Below are positions 19,991 to 31,025 of a stretch of 64,000 nucleotides of DNA, piece after piece (position 1 is the first letter of the stretch; each line of letters starts with the position of its first letter). A program made the position numbers and the translations under genes. Location: positions 722,501 through 786,500 of the forward strand of contig CM053328.1 of the NCBI GenBank assembly GCA_028583605.1, in the 5' to 3' direction. This DNA is from Dastarcus helophoroides (Eukaryota; Arthropoda; Insecta; Coleoptera; Bothrideridae). The notes under the pieces are model-generated. The model saw only the letters and a list, made by a program, of their open reading frames with translations. It searched no databases and was not told where the DNA came from.

Positions 19991-20779
19991 TTGAGACAAA
20001 AAGATCGGACGGAATTTGCTTAAGGTTTTTGCCTCCAAATTCCTTTTCATTTATAATTTGAAAGTTCTTTTTTTTAATTTCGATTTTAAATTCGAAATTT
20101 CGGTTCTTTTTCCCTTACATTGAACCAATTTCTTAAAAAAAAGTTCAAACTTCTCGAAATCGTACCTACAATTTTAAAAAGGAACTCATAATTTCTTTTT
20201 TAAGTTAAAACAGATTTTTGCAAGCAATTTGACTTTCGTTGAAATATATTAAATTTCTAAAATGTAAAATACTTTACTAAGTTTTTTTTAGATGAATTTT
20301 TTTTCTAAATTTAGAGTTTTTTTATACAATTAGCTTTAGTCCCAAATTTACATCTTTTTTTATCAATTTGTCAGCTTTACCAATATTTAGGTATTTTTCG
20401 TGATCATAATCAAGGGTTAAAAGAGGTTATTGTTCAAATGTTGAGACTAAAGCTGAAACATACAGATTGGGACACAAATTAGGTTTAAGTAGAAAAAATA
20501 GCCAAAAAACGAGTAGCATTTTTTAAAAAGTTTCTTTTAATACATAATCCAGAAATTTGAGAAAAAAAATATAGAAAAAAAAATGAATATAGGAACAAAT
20601 TAAAGTGGTTTTAGGTGTTTAAGAGATTTTCTTAAGGTTTCGACATTTTTTATTAAAAGTTTGGCATTAAATTAGAAATTTCGGTTTTTTTTTTAAATTT
20701 GGTATGTTTTACACATTTTAAATTCTAGCTCCAAGTCAACATTTTAATAAAACTTCTAATTTAGTCATAAATAAAAGGT
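19991..20779. other. AT-rich noncoding DNA
   Basis: Low-complexity filler; no gene or element seen. Confidence 0.5.
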
Positions 20780-20962
20780 TTTTTGGAACGGACTGGTCCT
20801 TGGTTATTTTCAAAATTTGAAATACAGAACTTGTCCCCTGTGCTCCAACGCGTTTCGACAGCCAAACTGTCATCTTCAGATAGATACTAAAGATGACAGC
20901 TTGGCTGTCGAAACGCATTAGAGCAACCTTTGTTGTTTTTTAATCTTTCTTGGTTTCAGCGC
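20780..20962 (-). mobile_element. Family A copy with GACAGC/GCTGTC helix variant
   Basis: Starts tttttggaacggactggtcc. Both arms are present, with an inner deletion in the first. Its hammerhead-like stem reads GACAGC-TTG-GCTGTC instead of GATAGC-TTG-GCTATC, a paired change. Confidence 0.65.
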
Positions 20963-21534
20963 TCGAACATTCAAAAACGTAATCTAGTAAATTGAAGAAT
21001 TTGTTCTCAAAATTACAACCATTTTTGAAAACAAATTCGAAATTTTTAAAAAGTACAGTTTAAAAAAAGCATATTGAGATATAAAATGTCCACGAGTGTC
21101 CATGAGGTATCTATTAAAAACTTCGATCTTTTCCTTCTTAAAATTTCAATTTTACAATGAAATTTTTCAATTTAAATTTAAAATTACGACTTTTTTTGAA
21201 ACTAAATTGATACTTTCCAAAAAAAAAGGTTAAAAAAATGTTGCTTAGAGACTTCTTTGGAATGTGGCTTACTAGAAAAATCATGTTTTAGACGAAAAAT
21301 GGAGAACAATATGGAAACACTTAAATGGTATGGATTGCAAATAAATCAAATTTAGAAACAAAAACTCGAAACTGGAATTTTAAGAGAAACATCCAAGCTT
21401 CGAGAAAAATATACGTTTTCTAAAAAATATCAAATTTTAAAATAAGATCGACAAAAATAAAAATGTCGAAAATAAAAACTCGAAATTTTAATGGACAAGA
21501 TTCTTGAAATTTCACTCAACATTTTCACTTTAAT
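20963..21534. other. AT-rich noncoding DNA
   Basis: Low-complexity filler; nothing further seen. Confidence 0.5.
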
Positions 21535-21687
21535 AAGGAAATTTCTATGATAACGAAGGCTTCCACGGCCAGAGTCAGTACAGGATATACTTCTGCCGGG
21601 ATTGGACCGTGTCAAACCGTGAACACTTTTAGTAGTTCTTTGACACGGTCCAATCCCGAAAGAAGTATATCCTGTAAGGAAATTTCT
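21535..21687 (+). mobile_element. Short foldback element (129 bp) with 12-bp TSD
   Basis: Element 21547-21675 lies between two copies of AAGGAAATTTCT (21535-21546 and 21676-21687). Inner arms acaggatatacttctgccgg and its complement (21640-21675) meet around a loop with a cacggtcc/ggaccgtg pair. A related sequence without the second arm is at 14947-15030 (cgaaggcttccacggtcaga). The long target duplication suggests a retroposed rather than cut-and-paste element. Confidence 0.7.
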
Positions 21688-22070
21688 AATTTAGATTCAA
21701 GTATTTTTGACTTTGTTCTCGAAGTTTTGAATATTAAATAACGAGTTTTAGGCATTTTAAACAATCAACAGAAAAATAAAAACAGTAAACCTAACAATTA
21801 AGAGTATTATTTCAAAAAAAGACAAAGTAGACCAAAATATATAAAAAAGAACCCTAAAACCCCACTTCTCGAAATATCTACTTACCCCTTGAATTTTTTG
21901 GTTTAAAATTTACAAATCTCGAAAAGAAGTGATAAATAATTTCGGTAACCAAACAAAAAAACCCTGAATGTAATGCAAAAAAATAAACTTTATAAGCTTA
22001 GTAGTTAAAGCAAAATTTCTAGTTTTTTACTTCGATTTTTATTTACGAAATGTTGACTTTAACCTCAAAA
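21688..22070. other. AT-rich noncoding DNA
   Basis: No gene or repeat family recognised. Confidence 0.4.
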
Positions 22071-22360
22071 TGTATATCCTTACTAATATATAAATACGAG
22101 TGCGTTTGTCTGTTTGTTTGTCCTCTTCAATATTGCCAGATTTCGCACAATTTCTGGATGTTCTATTGTCGTACATAATGCGAAAAAATCTAAATTTTGT
22201 TTTCAATTTGGACACCCTGTTTATTAATTTTATTTAAAATTTGTACGACCCAGTTTGGAAATATTTAACTTTGTGTGGTTTGTTGACAATATTCTAAAAC
22301 AGTTTTTGAAAAATAAATAAACATACTGTTTCCGACCAATAAGAGTCCACCATGAAGAAT
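22071..22360. repeat. Transposon-like terminus followed by family D
   Basis: 22076-22130 (ttactaatatataaatacga, gtgcgtttgtctgtttgttt) resembles an end motif common on insect mobile elements; the class is uncertain. 22225-22355 is a family D copy (acccagtttggaaatattta, attctaaaacagtttttgaa, ccaataagagtccaccatga). Confidence 0.45.
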
Positions 22361-23118
22361 TTGGCACCCTGCATCTCCGTTAATATTAACTTTTAATATA
22401 AGGTAAACGTAGCTAAATCACATTATTATTATACGAAAAATCCACTCTTGCTCTGTGCCATTACTTATGATCAACCTGTATACACCTGATTAATCTAGTG
22501 TCATCTATCGGCGAGAAGCTACACTATAAAATCATAGCCTAAACTTTTTTCTAATAGACATATCTCAGTAACGCGACAGCTGATTTTATAATTTAAATAA
22601 CTTTCACAAGTTTTAAAGCAACTAACTGATAGCGAAAAACATATTGGACATAATAGAATATTTTCTTACATCAGTTGTCTTATGCGGCGTCATCTCTTGA
22701 ACTTTATATGAACTACTTCCAAATTTTAAAATATACTATATATCATTAACACGCTACGTGATTTTACTATTTAAATACTTTAAAAAGTTTTAAAATAACC
22801 AACTGAGGGTGAAAAACATATAATACCATTCAGAATATTTAATTACATTAATTAGTATATACCGCGCCATCTCTTAAACTTTATATAAACTTATTTAAAA
22901 AATAAGCACGGGATGTAGAAACCTAGAAAACGTCGAGGCTTTTTATAGAAACCTTCAATACTTTAGAGAAACCTTTCTCTTTGAAATTGACAACTAACGT
23001 CATCAGACACAACTTCAATTTTGTCATATTTTGTCATTTAAAAAATGATAACTAAAGGATGTACATCGACGTGTAGGGCATTTACAATGTAAAGTTAAAA
23101 AATTCACCAATAAACAAA
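22361..23118. other. Upstream region of USO1
   Basis: Two related blocks (tttcacaagttttaaagcaa and ttaaaaagttttaaaataac contexts near 22560-22900) suggest an old duplication. The promoter should lie near the right end, but no TATA box or initiator can be assigned with confidence. Confidence 0.4.
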
Positions 23119-23196
23119 ATGGAATACTTAAGAAGTGGTCTGAAATCGGTGCTAGGGGCCCCACCCCCAGACCAACAAGTAACAGGAGCTGAAATT
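23119..23196 (+). CDS. USO1: USO1 exon 1
   Basis: Codes for 26 residues, starting MEYLRSGLKSVLGAPPPDQQ, a typical p115 N terminus. Phase 0, donor GTAAGC. Confidence 0.9.
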
Positions 23197-26100
23197 GTAA
23201 GCGTTTCCGTTTTCCCTTTCCCATTTAATATCAACATATTGTCCGAGTTGTTGAATTATTTAAATTATTTTTTCGATTTCAAAATCAATTATAACAACTT
23301 GATAAATTTTATTTAACCTGTTCGGCTTCTTTCTGTTATTGTTTTTAAAATACTTAAATAAAAACATACAATACATAATGATGAAGCAAAGGGTTTAAGT
23401 TTAAAATACACCCATTTTACAGGTTGATAAGCTAGTCAGCCGAGTTAGCACTTCCACCCTTCTAGAAGATAGAAGGGATGCATGCAGAGCTCTCAAATCC
23501 CTGTCAAAAAAATACAGATTAGAGGTCGGAGCTCAAGGAATGGATGTACTGAGACAAGTATTGGAATTGGATAGAGCAGATCCTGAAATTGTGGGTTATT
23601 GTTTGGACACTTTGTGCAACATAACGTCAACGGAAGTATTTGAAGAGGAAAACGATAACCCACATAGTGAGAATATTGGGGAACAATTTACGGAAATGTT
23701 CATTAAAAACCCGGAAAATGTTACGCTAGTATTAAGTTTCTTAGAAGAATACGATTTTAAAGTGAGGTGGCCTGCAGTTAAATTATTAACATCACTTTTA
23801 GCAAATAAGCCTAAAGATATTCAAGATATAGTTTTAGTAAGCCCAATGGGCGTTTCCAAGCTTATGGATTTATTGGTAGAAAGTAGAGAAGTAATAAGAA
23901 ACGATGCGTTACTTTTGCTTATAAATTTGACAAAATCGAATGCCAATATTCAAAAAATAGTCGCTTTCGAGAATGCTTTTGATAAGTTATTTGAGGTCGT
24001 CAAGGAAGAAGGTTGGACTGATGGCGGTATAGTTGTCGAAGATTGTCTTATTTTGATGCTAAATTTATTGAAAAATAACACGAGCAATATTAATTTCTTC
24101 AAAGAAGGTTCGTATGTTCAGAAAATATCACCCATGCTGGTACTTCCGCCAAACATTGAAGAAGTGGGATGGAGTGCACAGAAGGTTTCAAATATGCATT
24201 GTGTCCTGCAGTTAATTAGGACTTTGGTGTCTCCAAACAATCCAGTACAGATTATAACATCCTGCCAAAAAACTATGAGAAATGCTGGTTTATTAGAAGC
24301 ACTTTGCAACATACTGATGGCAAGTGGAGTTCCAGCTGGTAAGTAATTTGGGTAATCGCTGAAGAAAATGACTAAGATCGTTTTTTTTTTGCGGGCAACT
24401 AAAATTATTAGCTAGGAATTGGGAAATATGTTTTCTGATATTCTCTGTATCTTCTTTGCGAAGTAGTGTTATTTTTATTGATGTTTTATTGGCTTTTTCT
24501 TTGCTCCTTCCACAATTCTCGATTTTCAGTAACCTCCTGTTAAGAATTGGCAATCTCTTATAGATTAACTCAAGCAGCGATTGGCACAGATCCAATGCTT
24601 AACACAAAATTACTGAATATCTAGAATTGTGGAAGGAGTAACTGGCGAAGAAAGAGCCAATAAAACATGAATGAAAATACGTTTTTTGTTGTCTCAGGAA
24701 GATTATCTATGGCACCAACATTGCTTGGGCTGGTACTGGTCGTAGTAAAACTTAAAAATATCATTTGCTGCTAAATTCAAATTAATTAACATATCATAAA
24801 TATTCTTAAAATACGTTGATGCATCATTTAAAAGCATTTTACTTCAGCATGAATGATTTAAAAATTAAAATAGAAATCTTGTCCCCTGAAACCAAGAAAG
24901 ATTTAAAAACGCAACAAAGGTTGCTCTAATGCGTTTCGATAGCCAAAGCTATCATCTTCAGAGAGATATTCAGGGGACAAGACTTGTATTTCAATTTTTG
25001 AAGATAACCAAAGACCACCAAATTCAGTGATTTATTTATAATTTGTTTTTAAAACTAGTTCATCTTCATTTCTCTTTTTTAGGAATTTTGACTGAAACGA
25101 TAAACACCGTAGGTGAAGTAATAAGAGGAAATTTAACAAACCAAGAGTATTTTGCTAATGTAATGGCGCCATCTAACCCACCTCGACCCGCAATCGTTGT
25201 CCTGTTAATGTCGATGGTCAATGAAAAACAACCATTCTCTCTACGATGTTCCGTCTTATACTGCTTCGAATGTTTCCTATTTAAAAACGAAATTGGACAA
25301 GAACAAGTAGTCCAGACACTTCTCCCGAGCACCACCGGTGGTTCGGATTTAACCACGGGACAATTATTATGCGGAGGCCTTTTCAGTATCGATTGCTTAA
25401 GCAACTGGTTCTCGGCAGTCGCGCTCTATCACACCCTTTTAGAAAATCCAGCGCAAAAAGAACAGTTACTGCGGGTGCTCTTAGCGGCTAATTTAGGCTC
25501 CCAACCCGTCAGTTTGCTTCATCAATGTGCCACGTTCCTGCAACACACTCCCAAACTTCAAGCGAAAATCGGCATGCTGATGCTATTATCGGTGTGGTTG
25601 TCGCACTGCCCCCAAGCCGTTCAAACTTTCCTCAACGTACCCGGCGCGATGGCGTTTCTCACGGCTCAGACTTCGGCCAGCGAATTCGACAATAACGAGG
25701 AACTGCTTCAAGGGCTTTGCGCTTTCGTCATGGGCCTTTGCGTCGCTTTTAACGACAATTCGGTTCCGAATTACTCTAAAGAAAATTTGAGTCAGTTGAT
25801 TGAAAAAAGAGTCGGCATTGAAACCTACTGTAAAAAACTTGGCGAGATCACCAGGCATGAGGTGTATTCGAAAGCGGCGAAAGAACCGCAGATAAAAGCC
25901 AAACATTCCAGCGAATTGTTGCTCGAATTTGAGTTCTGTAAACTTTTTAAGGTGTTAGAGGGTGTTATCATCAACGCCCTCGGTGTTCAGCGGGATCTGT
26001 CGAATGGATTTTCCGAAATGAGTCTGAGCGAACATGAAAATGCGCTTTTGGTGCAGTACAAGGATGTTATAAGGGACCAGGATAAGAAATTGCAAGACTT

Positions 26101-27099
26101 ACAGAAGAATTTTAACCATTTACTGAGGGAGAACCAACAATTCAAGGTAAAATTAAAGAATAATGCTTAAGACATTACAGATTCGTTATGAATAATTATT
26201 CTTATAACCAATTGTGTCAGTAGTTTATAAGCATTGAGGAAAATGATGGCACCTAAGGTTTTCTTGTGATGATTAGTACTAGGAGTAGTTGTTAGCATTC
26301 ATATTTTTACAATTTATAGCTGTTTCTTGTTTGGAGGGGTGTACCCACTTCTAAATGCTTGGGCCAGTTTCAGATCCCAGTTCGTGCATGTTGTGTGTCT
26401 AGATCATGAAAGCAACCTACTATTTCATGTTTCAGATTAATTATGCCTCTGCGTTTAAGGATCATTCAATCAGGATTTCACTCTTTTTTTTTTTGATGGT
26501 ATAGATCAGGCATGTGCAACAGGTTACCATCAGGACGTCGCAACCCCTCTGTGGTCTGCATAACATTTCTCAGAGCTGCCCCCAACATTGTACAGTTAAA
26601 TTGACGTCGTTTTTTTTAGTTAACACTTTTTTCTATCCTAAGACTTTACTGTTTAGTCCACAGTCCTAACTATGCATGTCTGATATGTATAATAAATGTC
26701 TTGTTTTTTATGTAGGAAACGATAGAAGAGTTGCAGCAGACAAACCTTCAATTGCAAGACCAAACTACATTATTAAAAGTGCAGCTATCGACAGGAACAC
26801 ATTCCACCATGACAAATGGCCAAATCAAAGAAGATTCCGATGAAATAATTGATCTTAAACAAAATATTAACCAAGAGGATGGAAACCATATGCTGAAAGA
26901 TGAAATTGTGAAATTGAAACAATTACTTGAAGAGAAAGATGATGAATTGAGCAAATTCAAAAAAGACCAAGACAATTTGCTCAATTTATTATTATATCAA
27001 GAGCAAAAAGTGAGTAGTTTTAAAACTCGATTACGAGAACTGGGCGAGAACATTGAAGATTCCAATTCAGACAATTCAGGCTCTGAAAATGAATCGTGA
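23119..27099 (+). CDS. USO1: General vesicular transport factor p115 (USO1), 4 exons, 813 aa
   Basis: Exons 23119-23196, 23423-24338, 25083-26146 and 26716-27099 join in one frame with GT/AG borders. p115 is a peripheral Golgi protein that tethers COPI/COPII vesicles, acting with Rab1, GM130/giantin and SNAREs. Residues 1 to ~640 form the armadillo-like head (DRRDACRALKSLSKKYRLEV, DPEIVGYCLDTLCNI, LRCSVLYCFECFLFKNE, LLLEFEFCKLFKVLEGVI). About 645-795 is coiled coil (YKDVIRDQDKKLQDLQKNF, MLKDEIVKLKQLLEEKDDEL). The C terminus is acidic (EDSNSDNSGSENES), as in other p115 proteins. The length is close to fly p115 and shorter than the human protein. Intron 2 has two transposon insertions. Confidence 0.95.
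23423..24338 (+). CDS. USO1: USO1 exon 2
   Basis: Acceptor ttttacag, donor G|GTAAGT. Codes residues 27-331, the first half of the armadillo-like head. The coding frame starts well before the first internal ATG (23540). Confidence 0.93.
24411..24700. mobile_element. Foldback repeat family E in USO1 intron 2
   Basis: ctttgcgaagtagtgttatt, ttttattggctttttctttg and ccacaattctcgattttcag occur on the left. They return inverted on the right as atctagaattgtggaaggag and gcgaagaaagagccaataaa. Related copies are at 29313-29605 and 48375-48525; the hairpin at 40367-40651 shares the ggcgaa/ctttgc words. Confidence 0.6.
24866..25022 (+). mobile_element. Family A copy in USO1 intron 2
   Basis: From about ttaaaatagaaatcttgtcc (24872) to gaagataaccaaagaccacc. 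The second arm is reduced: it jumps from the loop to caggggacaag. The stem reads GATAGC-TTTG-GCTATC. It ends about 60 bp before the exon 3 acceptor. Confidence 0.65.
25083..26146 (+). CDS. USO1: USO1 exon 3
   Basis: Acceptor ctcttttttag, donor AAG|GTAAAA. Codes residues 332-686, completing the head and entering the coiled coil. Markedly more GC-rich than the rest of the gene in its middle. Confidence 0.93.
26147..26715. other. USO1: USO1 intron 3
   Basis: Unique sequence between GTAAAA and tgtag. No repeat family recognised. Confidence 0.6.
26716..27099 (+). CDS. USO1: USO1 exon 4
   Basis: Acceptor ttttttatgtag; codes residues 687-813: coiled coil and acidic tail, ending TGA. Confidence 0.92.
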   Translation, partial: ETIEELQQTNLQLQDQTTLLKVQLSTGTHSTMTNGQIKEDSDEIIDLKQNINQEDGNHMLKDEIVKLKQLLEEKDDELSKFKKDQDNLLNLLLYQEQKVSSFKTRLRELGENIEDSNSDNSGSENES

Positions 27100-27214
27100 A
27101 TTATATTTATTGTAAATTTTTTGTATACTTATAACTATTATAGTAAATATTATATTCATAACATTGATGTTTTTAGTTCTTTATCTTTTTTGTAATAAGA
27201 CACTTTCTTTCAAA
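27100..27214 (+). other. USO1: USO1 3' flank
   Basis: AT-rich and probably the 3' untranslated region. No perfect AATAAA; a weak variant (gtaataaga, ~27191) is the best candidate. Confidence 0.35.
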
Positions 27215-27480
27215 TGGAATTCAATCACAAAGGGTATCCCTACTATGCACTCAGAGCGATGCAAGTAGGAGCTGAAAAATGAGGAAAAAGGGCCATTCTA
27301 AATCAGGACAAGTTGTAATTATCAAGAACAATTCTGCTTGGCAACGAATTCCAAAGTTTTGTAGAAAAAAAGGGACTCTGTAAATGAAAATTCTCTGTTC
27401 CAAGTTGAATTGACCACAAATTTGCTATCTCCGACTGTCTTTATGCTGTAAGAATTCTGCTCTTAGGGAACTTAGAAGCA
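27215..27480 (-). pseudogene. LINE 3'-end fragment
   Basis: Read on the minus strand it aligns with 50290-50560: ctaagagcagaattcttaca, acagtcggagatagcaaatt, ttctacaaaactttggaatt, agtgcatagtagggatacc. This is a diverged copy of the Jockey-type ORF2 end and 3' tail. Confidence 0.55.
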
Positions 27481-27786
27481 CCACTTCTTGCAAACATATC
27501 CTGTGAAAATACTTAGAGAAAAAGAACAAGTTGCCCATCATCTGCCTCTACTGCGGCATCTAGAGAGTTTCGAAGCACTGTCTGAATTGAATCCAAAAAA
27601 ACCAGATTTGATTTTTTCACTTTGAGATTCTTATTGACTCGTCTTGAATTACACAAAATATTTTTTTTTAATTTTAGCTTACCGAGCCCAGTTTGTAAGA
27701 TATTTAAATTATTACATAAGTAAATGAAATGATTTACTTTGAAAACATTTTTTGACACACAACTATAAGATATTTTAAAGTATTTT
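27481..27786. other. Intergenic DNA
   Basis: AT-rich spacer; no gene recognised. Confidence 0.4.
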
Positions 27787-28020
27787 TCATGGTGAACTCT
27801 TATTGGTTGGAAACATTATGTTTACTAATTTTATTTAACATTTCTGCGGCCCATAATAGAAATAGTTAAATTTTTATTAATGAAAATGAACAATATTTTG
27901 AAATATGACTAAAATGTTGCATAATATTATCAACTTTCATTCTAATGCACAACTTTCATTAATAAAAATTTAAATATTTCCAAACTGGGTCGCAGAAATG
28001 TTAAATAAAATTAATAAATA
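27787..28020. repeat. Family D, split copy
   Basis: 27787-27850 (tcatggtgaactcttattgg, tttaacatttctgcggccca) and 27960-28020 (tatttccaaactgggtcgca, aatgttaaataaaattaat) are the two halves in opposite order, separated by ~100 bp. Confidence 0.5.
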
Positions 28021-28192
28021 TATTTAAAATTCTTAAAACGTCGCTTACGGTTTATAAACACAAGTAGCTGATGTGAAGCGAAGTATTTTTTAGTTCAAAA
28101 GGGGAATTTAAAATGATAGTTCTTGTTTCTTCACCAGCATAAAATCTGTTCGTAAAAGATTATTTAAATGAAATTCATTTTTTGTCAAATAT

Positions 28193-28198
28193 TTTATT
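28193..28198 (-). terminator. Poly(A) signal overlapping the B9D1 stop
   Basis: Minus strand TGAATAAAA: the last A of the stop codon begins AATAAA. If used, the 3' untranslated region would be only a few tens of nt. Confidence 0.5.
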
Positions 28199-28295
28199 CA
28201 GGTTTTAGTGCCAATATCATATCCTAAACTGTAGAATCCTTGACTCACTAAGTTAAGAGATATCTTCACTTCTCCGGTGGAAGTCATTCTGATTA
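28198..28295 (-). CDS. B9D1: B9D1 exon 3
   Basis: Acceptor tttgcttttag; codes LIRMTSTGEVKISLNLVSQG to GYDIGTKT. Too short to show as a long open frame, but it aligns with the family C terminus. The stop TGA overlaps an AATAAA hexamer. Confidence 0.88.
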
Positions 28296-30588
28296 CTAAA
28301 AGCAAAGATGATGTATACAAATTGATGTCTTACTCAAAAACTTACAACTATTCCCTGCTGTTGTGGCTAACATTTTCGGTTGAAGGAGTTCCGGTTGATA
28401 ACCAAAAAATGTTGCTAAGTAGCCAAGCAAGGAGGAAGGCTGAGGTTTGAACAGAGTAGCAGATAATTGATGAACACCAGGTTTTATTGGTAAATGTTGT
28501 CTACCATATCCTTCCAGAGTCATGTCTTTGTAAACACTTAATACTATCTGGGGCCCTAATTAAAATAATGCTGCATAAATTGGACGTCCACTTGGTGAAA
28601 ATGTTAATAAAACTTTCGATTTTATAGTAAGGAATTCAACATTTACAAAAGTCTAAATTTCAAGATTAAATTCTTTCTCACTTTGAGATCCTTATTGCTT
28701 CGTCTTAGGGATTAAAGCTGAATAAGGTACTTTTAATAAATTAATTTTTCTTTCTAAGTTGTCATTTCAACCCAAAATATAGAATTTTGCCAAAAAATTT
28801 GTCTTTCTCTCTTGAAATTTAGACTCGTCTTAAAAAAAAAATCAAAATTAACCTCGGAATGTTCAAAAAATAGTGAACGTTGTGAAAAATTGAACCCTCA
28901 AAATTCATTTCTGCAAAAATGCTTAAAATTTCTAGAGAAAGTCAAAATTTTGGGAAGGTTTTTGTTAATAGAACTGAGTTTTCATCGAAATTTCGACATT
29001 TTCTCAAAATCCGAGTTTAAATTTGCGATTTTCATAATATTTTTTTTCAAGATCTTTCTTCAAACTCAAAATTTAGTATGTTATCTAGAAATTACCAATT
29101 TTCTTGACAATATCAAAATTTCGACCTGTTCTTGAGCTTTGACTTAAAACTGGGGATTAGGAACTGAAAATCTAAGATTTAAATTAGAAATTTTGATAAA
29201 ATCTATAATATTCGACTTGAAAATTGAAGACTAAAGTTAAATCGATACATTTTCATTAAAGAATATTTATAGCAGTTTTATCTGGCTGAAAATTAAGAAA
29301 AATTTTAATCTTGGGTATTCTCTGCATCTTTGCGAGGTAGTGTTATTTTCATTTAGGTTTTATTGACTTTTTCTTTGCCAGCTAATCTCATTGTTATTTA
29401 GTTGTACATCGTTTAAATTATAAGATAGTTTTCAGTGTTGAGTCACAAACAGCGGTTGACAAACAAAGATCCAACGCAATCGCTACTTGGGGCAATTTAT
29501 AAGAGATTGCCAATCCTTAACAGAAGGTTACGGTTACTGAAAATCTAGAATTTTGGAAAAAGTAACTGGCGAAGAAAAAACCAATAAAATAAGAATGAAA
29601 ATATTGATCTTTTTCTCGAAATTTTGTATTAAAACGAACCAAAAATATATTTCAAACTTGAACTTCGAATTTTTGAGAACGTAATCAAGATTTCCAATTA
29701 AAAAACTCGAAATCCTAATAACTAAAATTTGATTTTAAGAGTTTTTTAATGGAAGATTGAAAAAGAGGATAATTTTATGAACATTTTTGGTGGAACGGAC
29801 CTGGTCCTTGGTTATCTTCAAAAATTGATATAAGATTTGTATATCAATCACCCACTATATAAAAATACTAAGTAAAGATCCGATGCTATTAATTTTAAAA
29901 TGTGCCCCAATTAAATTAGTCCTATTTACATTTACCTGGCCACTTCTGTTGTTCTTTTATACAGGTTGTAACAAATTTCTTTCTCACTACAAAGATCTCG
30001 AAAAAGGTAAAAGATACAGCATCCGTTAAATTGAGACAAAGTTGCACAATTTGGCGATCAGAAATATGCCGTTGAGAAATCGAAAATATCTCTTACTGTT
30101 CTTGAGATTTTTGAAAAAAAAAAAATTTTGGATTTTCGTTTTTATTATTTCCTGTGGTTATTAGAAAAACTAAAAATACATTTTCATTGGCGTTATGCAT
30201 CCTTTATAAGATAACATAAAAAGTTTTTTATTAGACGAATTTGTTACAACCTGTAGTTGCGAATAAGGTCATAGTTTGTTGCAATTTGGAAGGGGCCACC
30301 AAATGCACTTGCGTTTAGTAGCTTGTTTCAACATGCCTGGAAAAACTTACATCCAAAGACATTGGTAGATTTAAAGACAATGTCTATTGGGAAGTTTAGG
30401 ACCACTTTATCTCCATTATTGACAACGTTGGCCGTTTGGGACAAGCCAGCTTCGAGTCCACTAACTATTTTCCAATCGGGACCGGCTACAAATTCGTATT
30501 TGCAATGCCAAGCGGTGCCTGCTGCTGCCAATATGTTCACGTATTCAATTTGCCCTTGCACAGACAACAAAAAAGTACCATCTGACAT
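28198..30588 (-). CDS. B9D1: B9 domain-containing protein 1 (3 exons, 181 aa)
   Basis: Exons, in transcript order: 30588-30351, 28555-28346, 28295-28198, all with GT/AG borders and a continuous frame. B9D1 belongs to the MKS/B9 complex of the ciliary transition zone, where it works with B9D2 and MKS1 to gate membrane proteins. Visible family hallmarks are FLLSVQGQIEYVN near the start, CKYEFVAGPDWKIVSGLEAG, NFPIDIVFKSTN followed across intron 1 by G-WPQIVLSVY, and EGYGRQHLPIKPG. The ending GYDIGTKT recalls GYDTG of vertebrate B9D1. The single B9 (C2-like) domain covers nearly the whole protein. It is convergent with USO1. In insects such genes are usually restricted to ciliated sensory neurons and sperm. 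Confidence 0.93.
28346..28555 (-). CDS. B9D1: B9D1 exon 2
   Basis: Acceptor ttttaattag, donor T|GTAAGT. Codes W-PQIVLSVYKDMTLEGYG to ATTAGNS. The frame is open 5' of the first ATG. Confidence 0.9.
28556..29310. other. B9D1: B9D1 intron 1, right-hand AT-rich part
   Basis: tttcgac-type low-complexity DNA; the open frame at 28812 is not coding. Confidence 0.5.
29313..29605. mobile_element. Foldback repeat family E copy
   Basis: tattctctgcatctttgcga and ttttattgactttttctttg occur on the left. The right half returns tctagaattttggaaaaagt and ggcgaagaaaaaaccaataa. It shares a middle block, ttataagagattgccaatcc, with the copy at 24411 in the opposite sense. Lies in B9D1 intron 1. Confidence 0.55.
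29788..29850 (-). mobile_element. Family A, strongly 5'-truncated
   Basis: Only tttggtggaacggacctggt through ttatcttcaaaaattgata plus a short complementary end remain. Confidence 0.55.
29960..30255. mobile_element. Tc1/mariner-like MITE, 292 bp, TA target
   Basis: 29962-30253 begins CAGGTTGTAACAAATT and ends with its complement AATTTGTTACAACCTG, flanked by TA at 29960-29961 and 30254-30255. No transposase is present. Lies in B9D1 intron 1, about 100 bp from exon 1. Confidence 0.8.
30351..30588 (-). CDS. B9D1: B9D1 exon 1
   Basis: ATG at 30588; donor T|GTAAGT at 30350. Codes 79 residues plus one base, from MSDGTFLLSV to NVFG. Confidence 0.9.
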
Positions 30589-31025
30589 TTCGTTTCAAAG
30601 TTTTATTGTATAATGTGACATTGTTCCATACACTTTGTTTGTATTGAACGTATTTTAAACAATACAAACATTTACATGTAGTTACTTGGCAACAAGGAGA
30701 TTGCAATTTGAAGTTAGGGATGTTCAAATAAACTGAAAATTCTTATTTTTATGTAGTCTCTATTTTTATGTCTAGTACAGTAAATTCATTATTAAAAATA
30801 GGCTAATCATCATTTCGGTAAAATAAGATTTTACTTTTTCATTATTAAGACAATCGCACTTCATTTGGTACATCTGTGTCGTGGTCAGTCTAAATTTGGA
30901 TGTTAAATCCGAAATTTCAAGACTAAAGTATACATTTCTAGAAAAATAGTCAAATTTTCAATTTTGAAATCGAAATGTTGGAAAAAAAGTTAAAAATTTC
31001 AATTTCAAATAATAATCTATATTTA
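30589..31025. other. B9D1 upstream region
   Basis: The promoter and 5' untranslated region of B9D1 should lie here on the minus strand. No X-box or TATA motif could be assigned with confidence. Confidence 0.35.
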
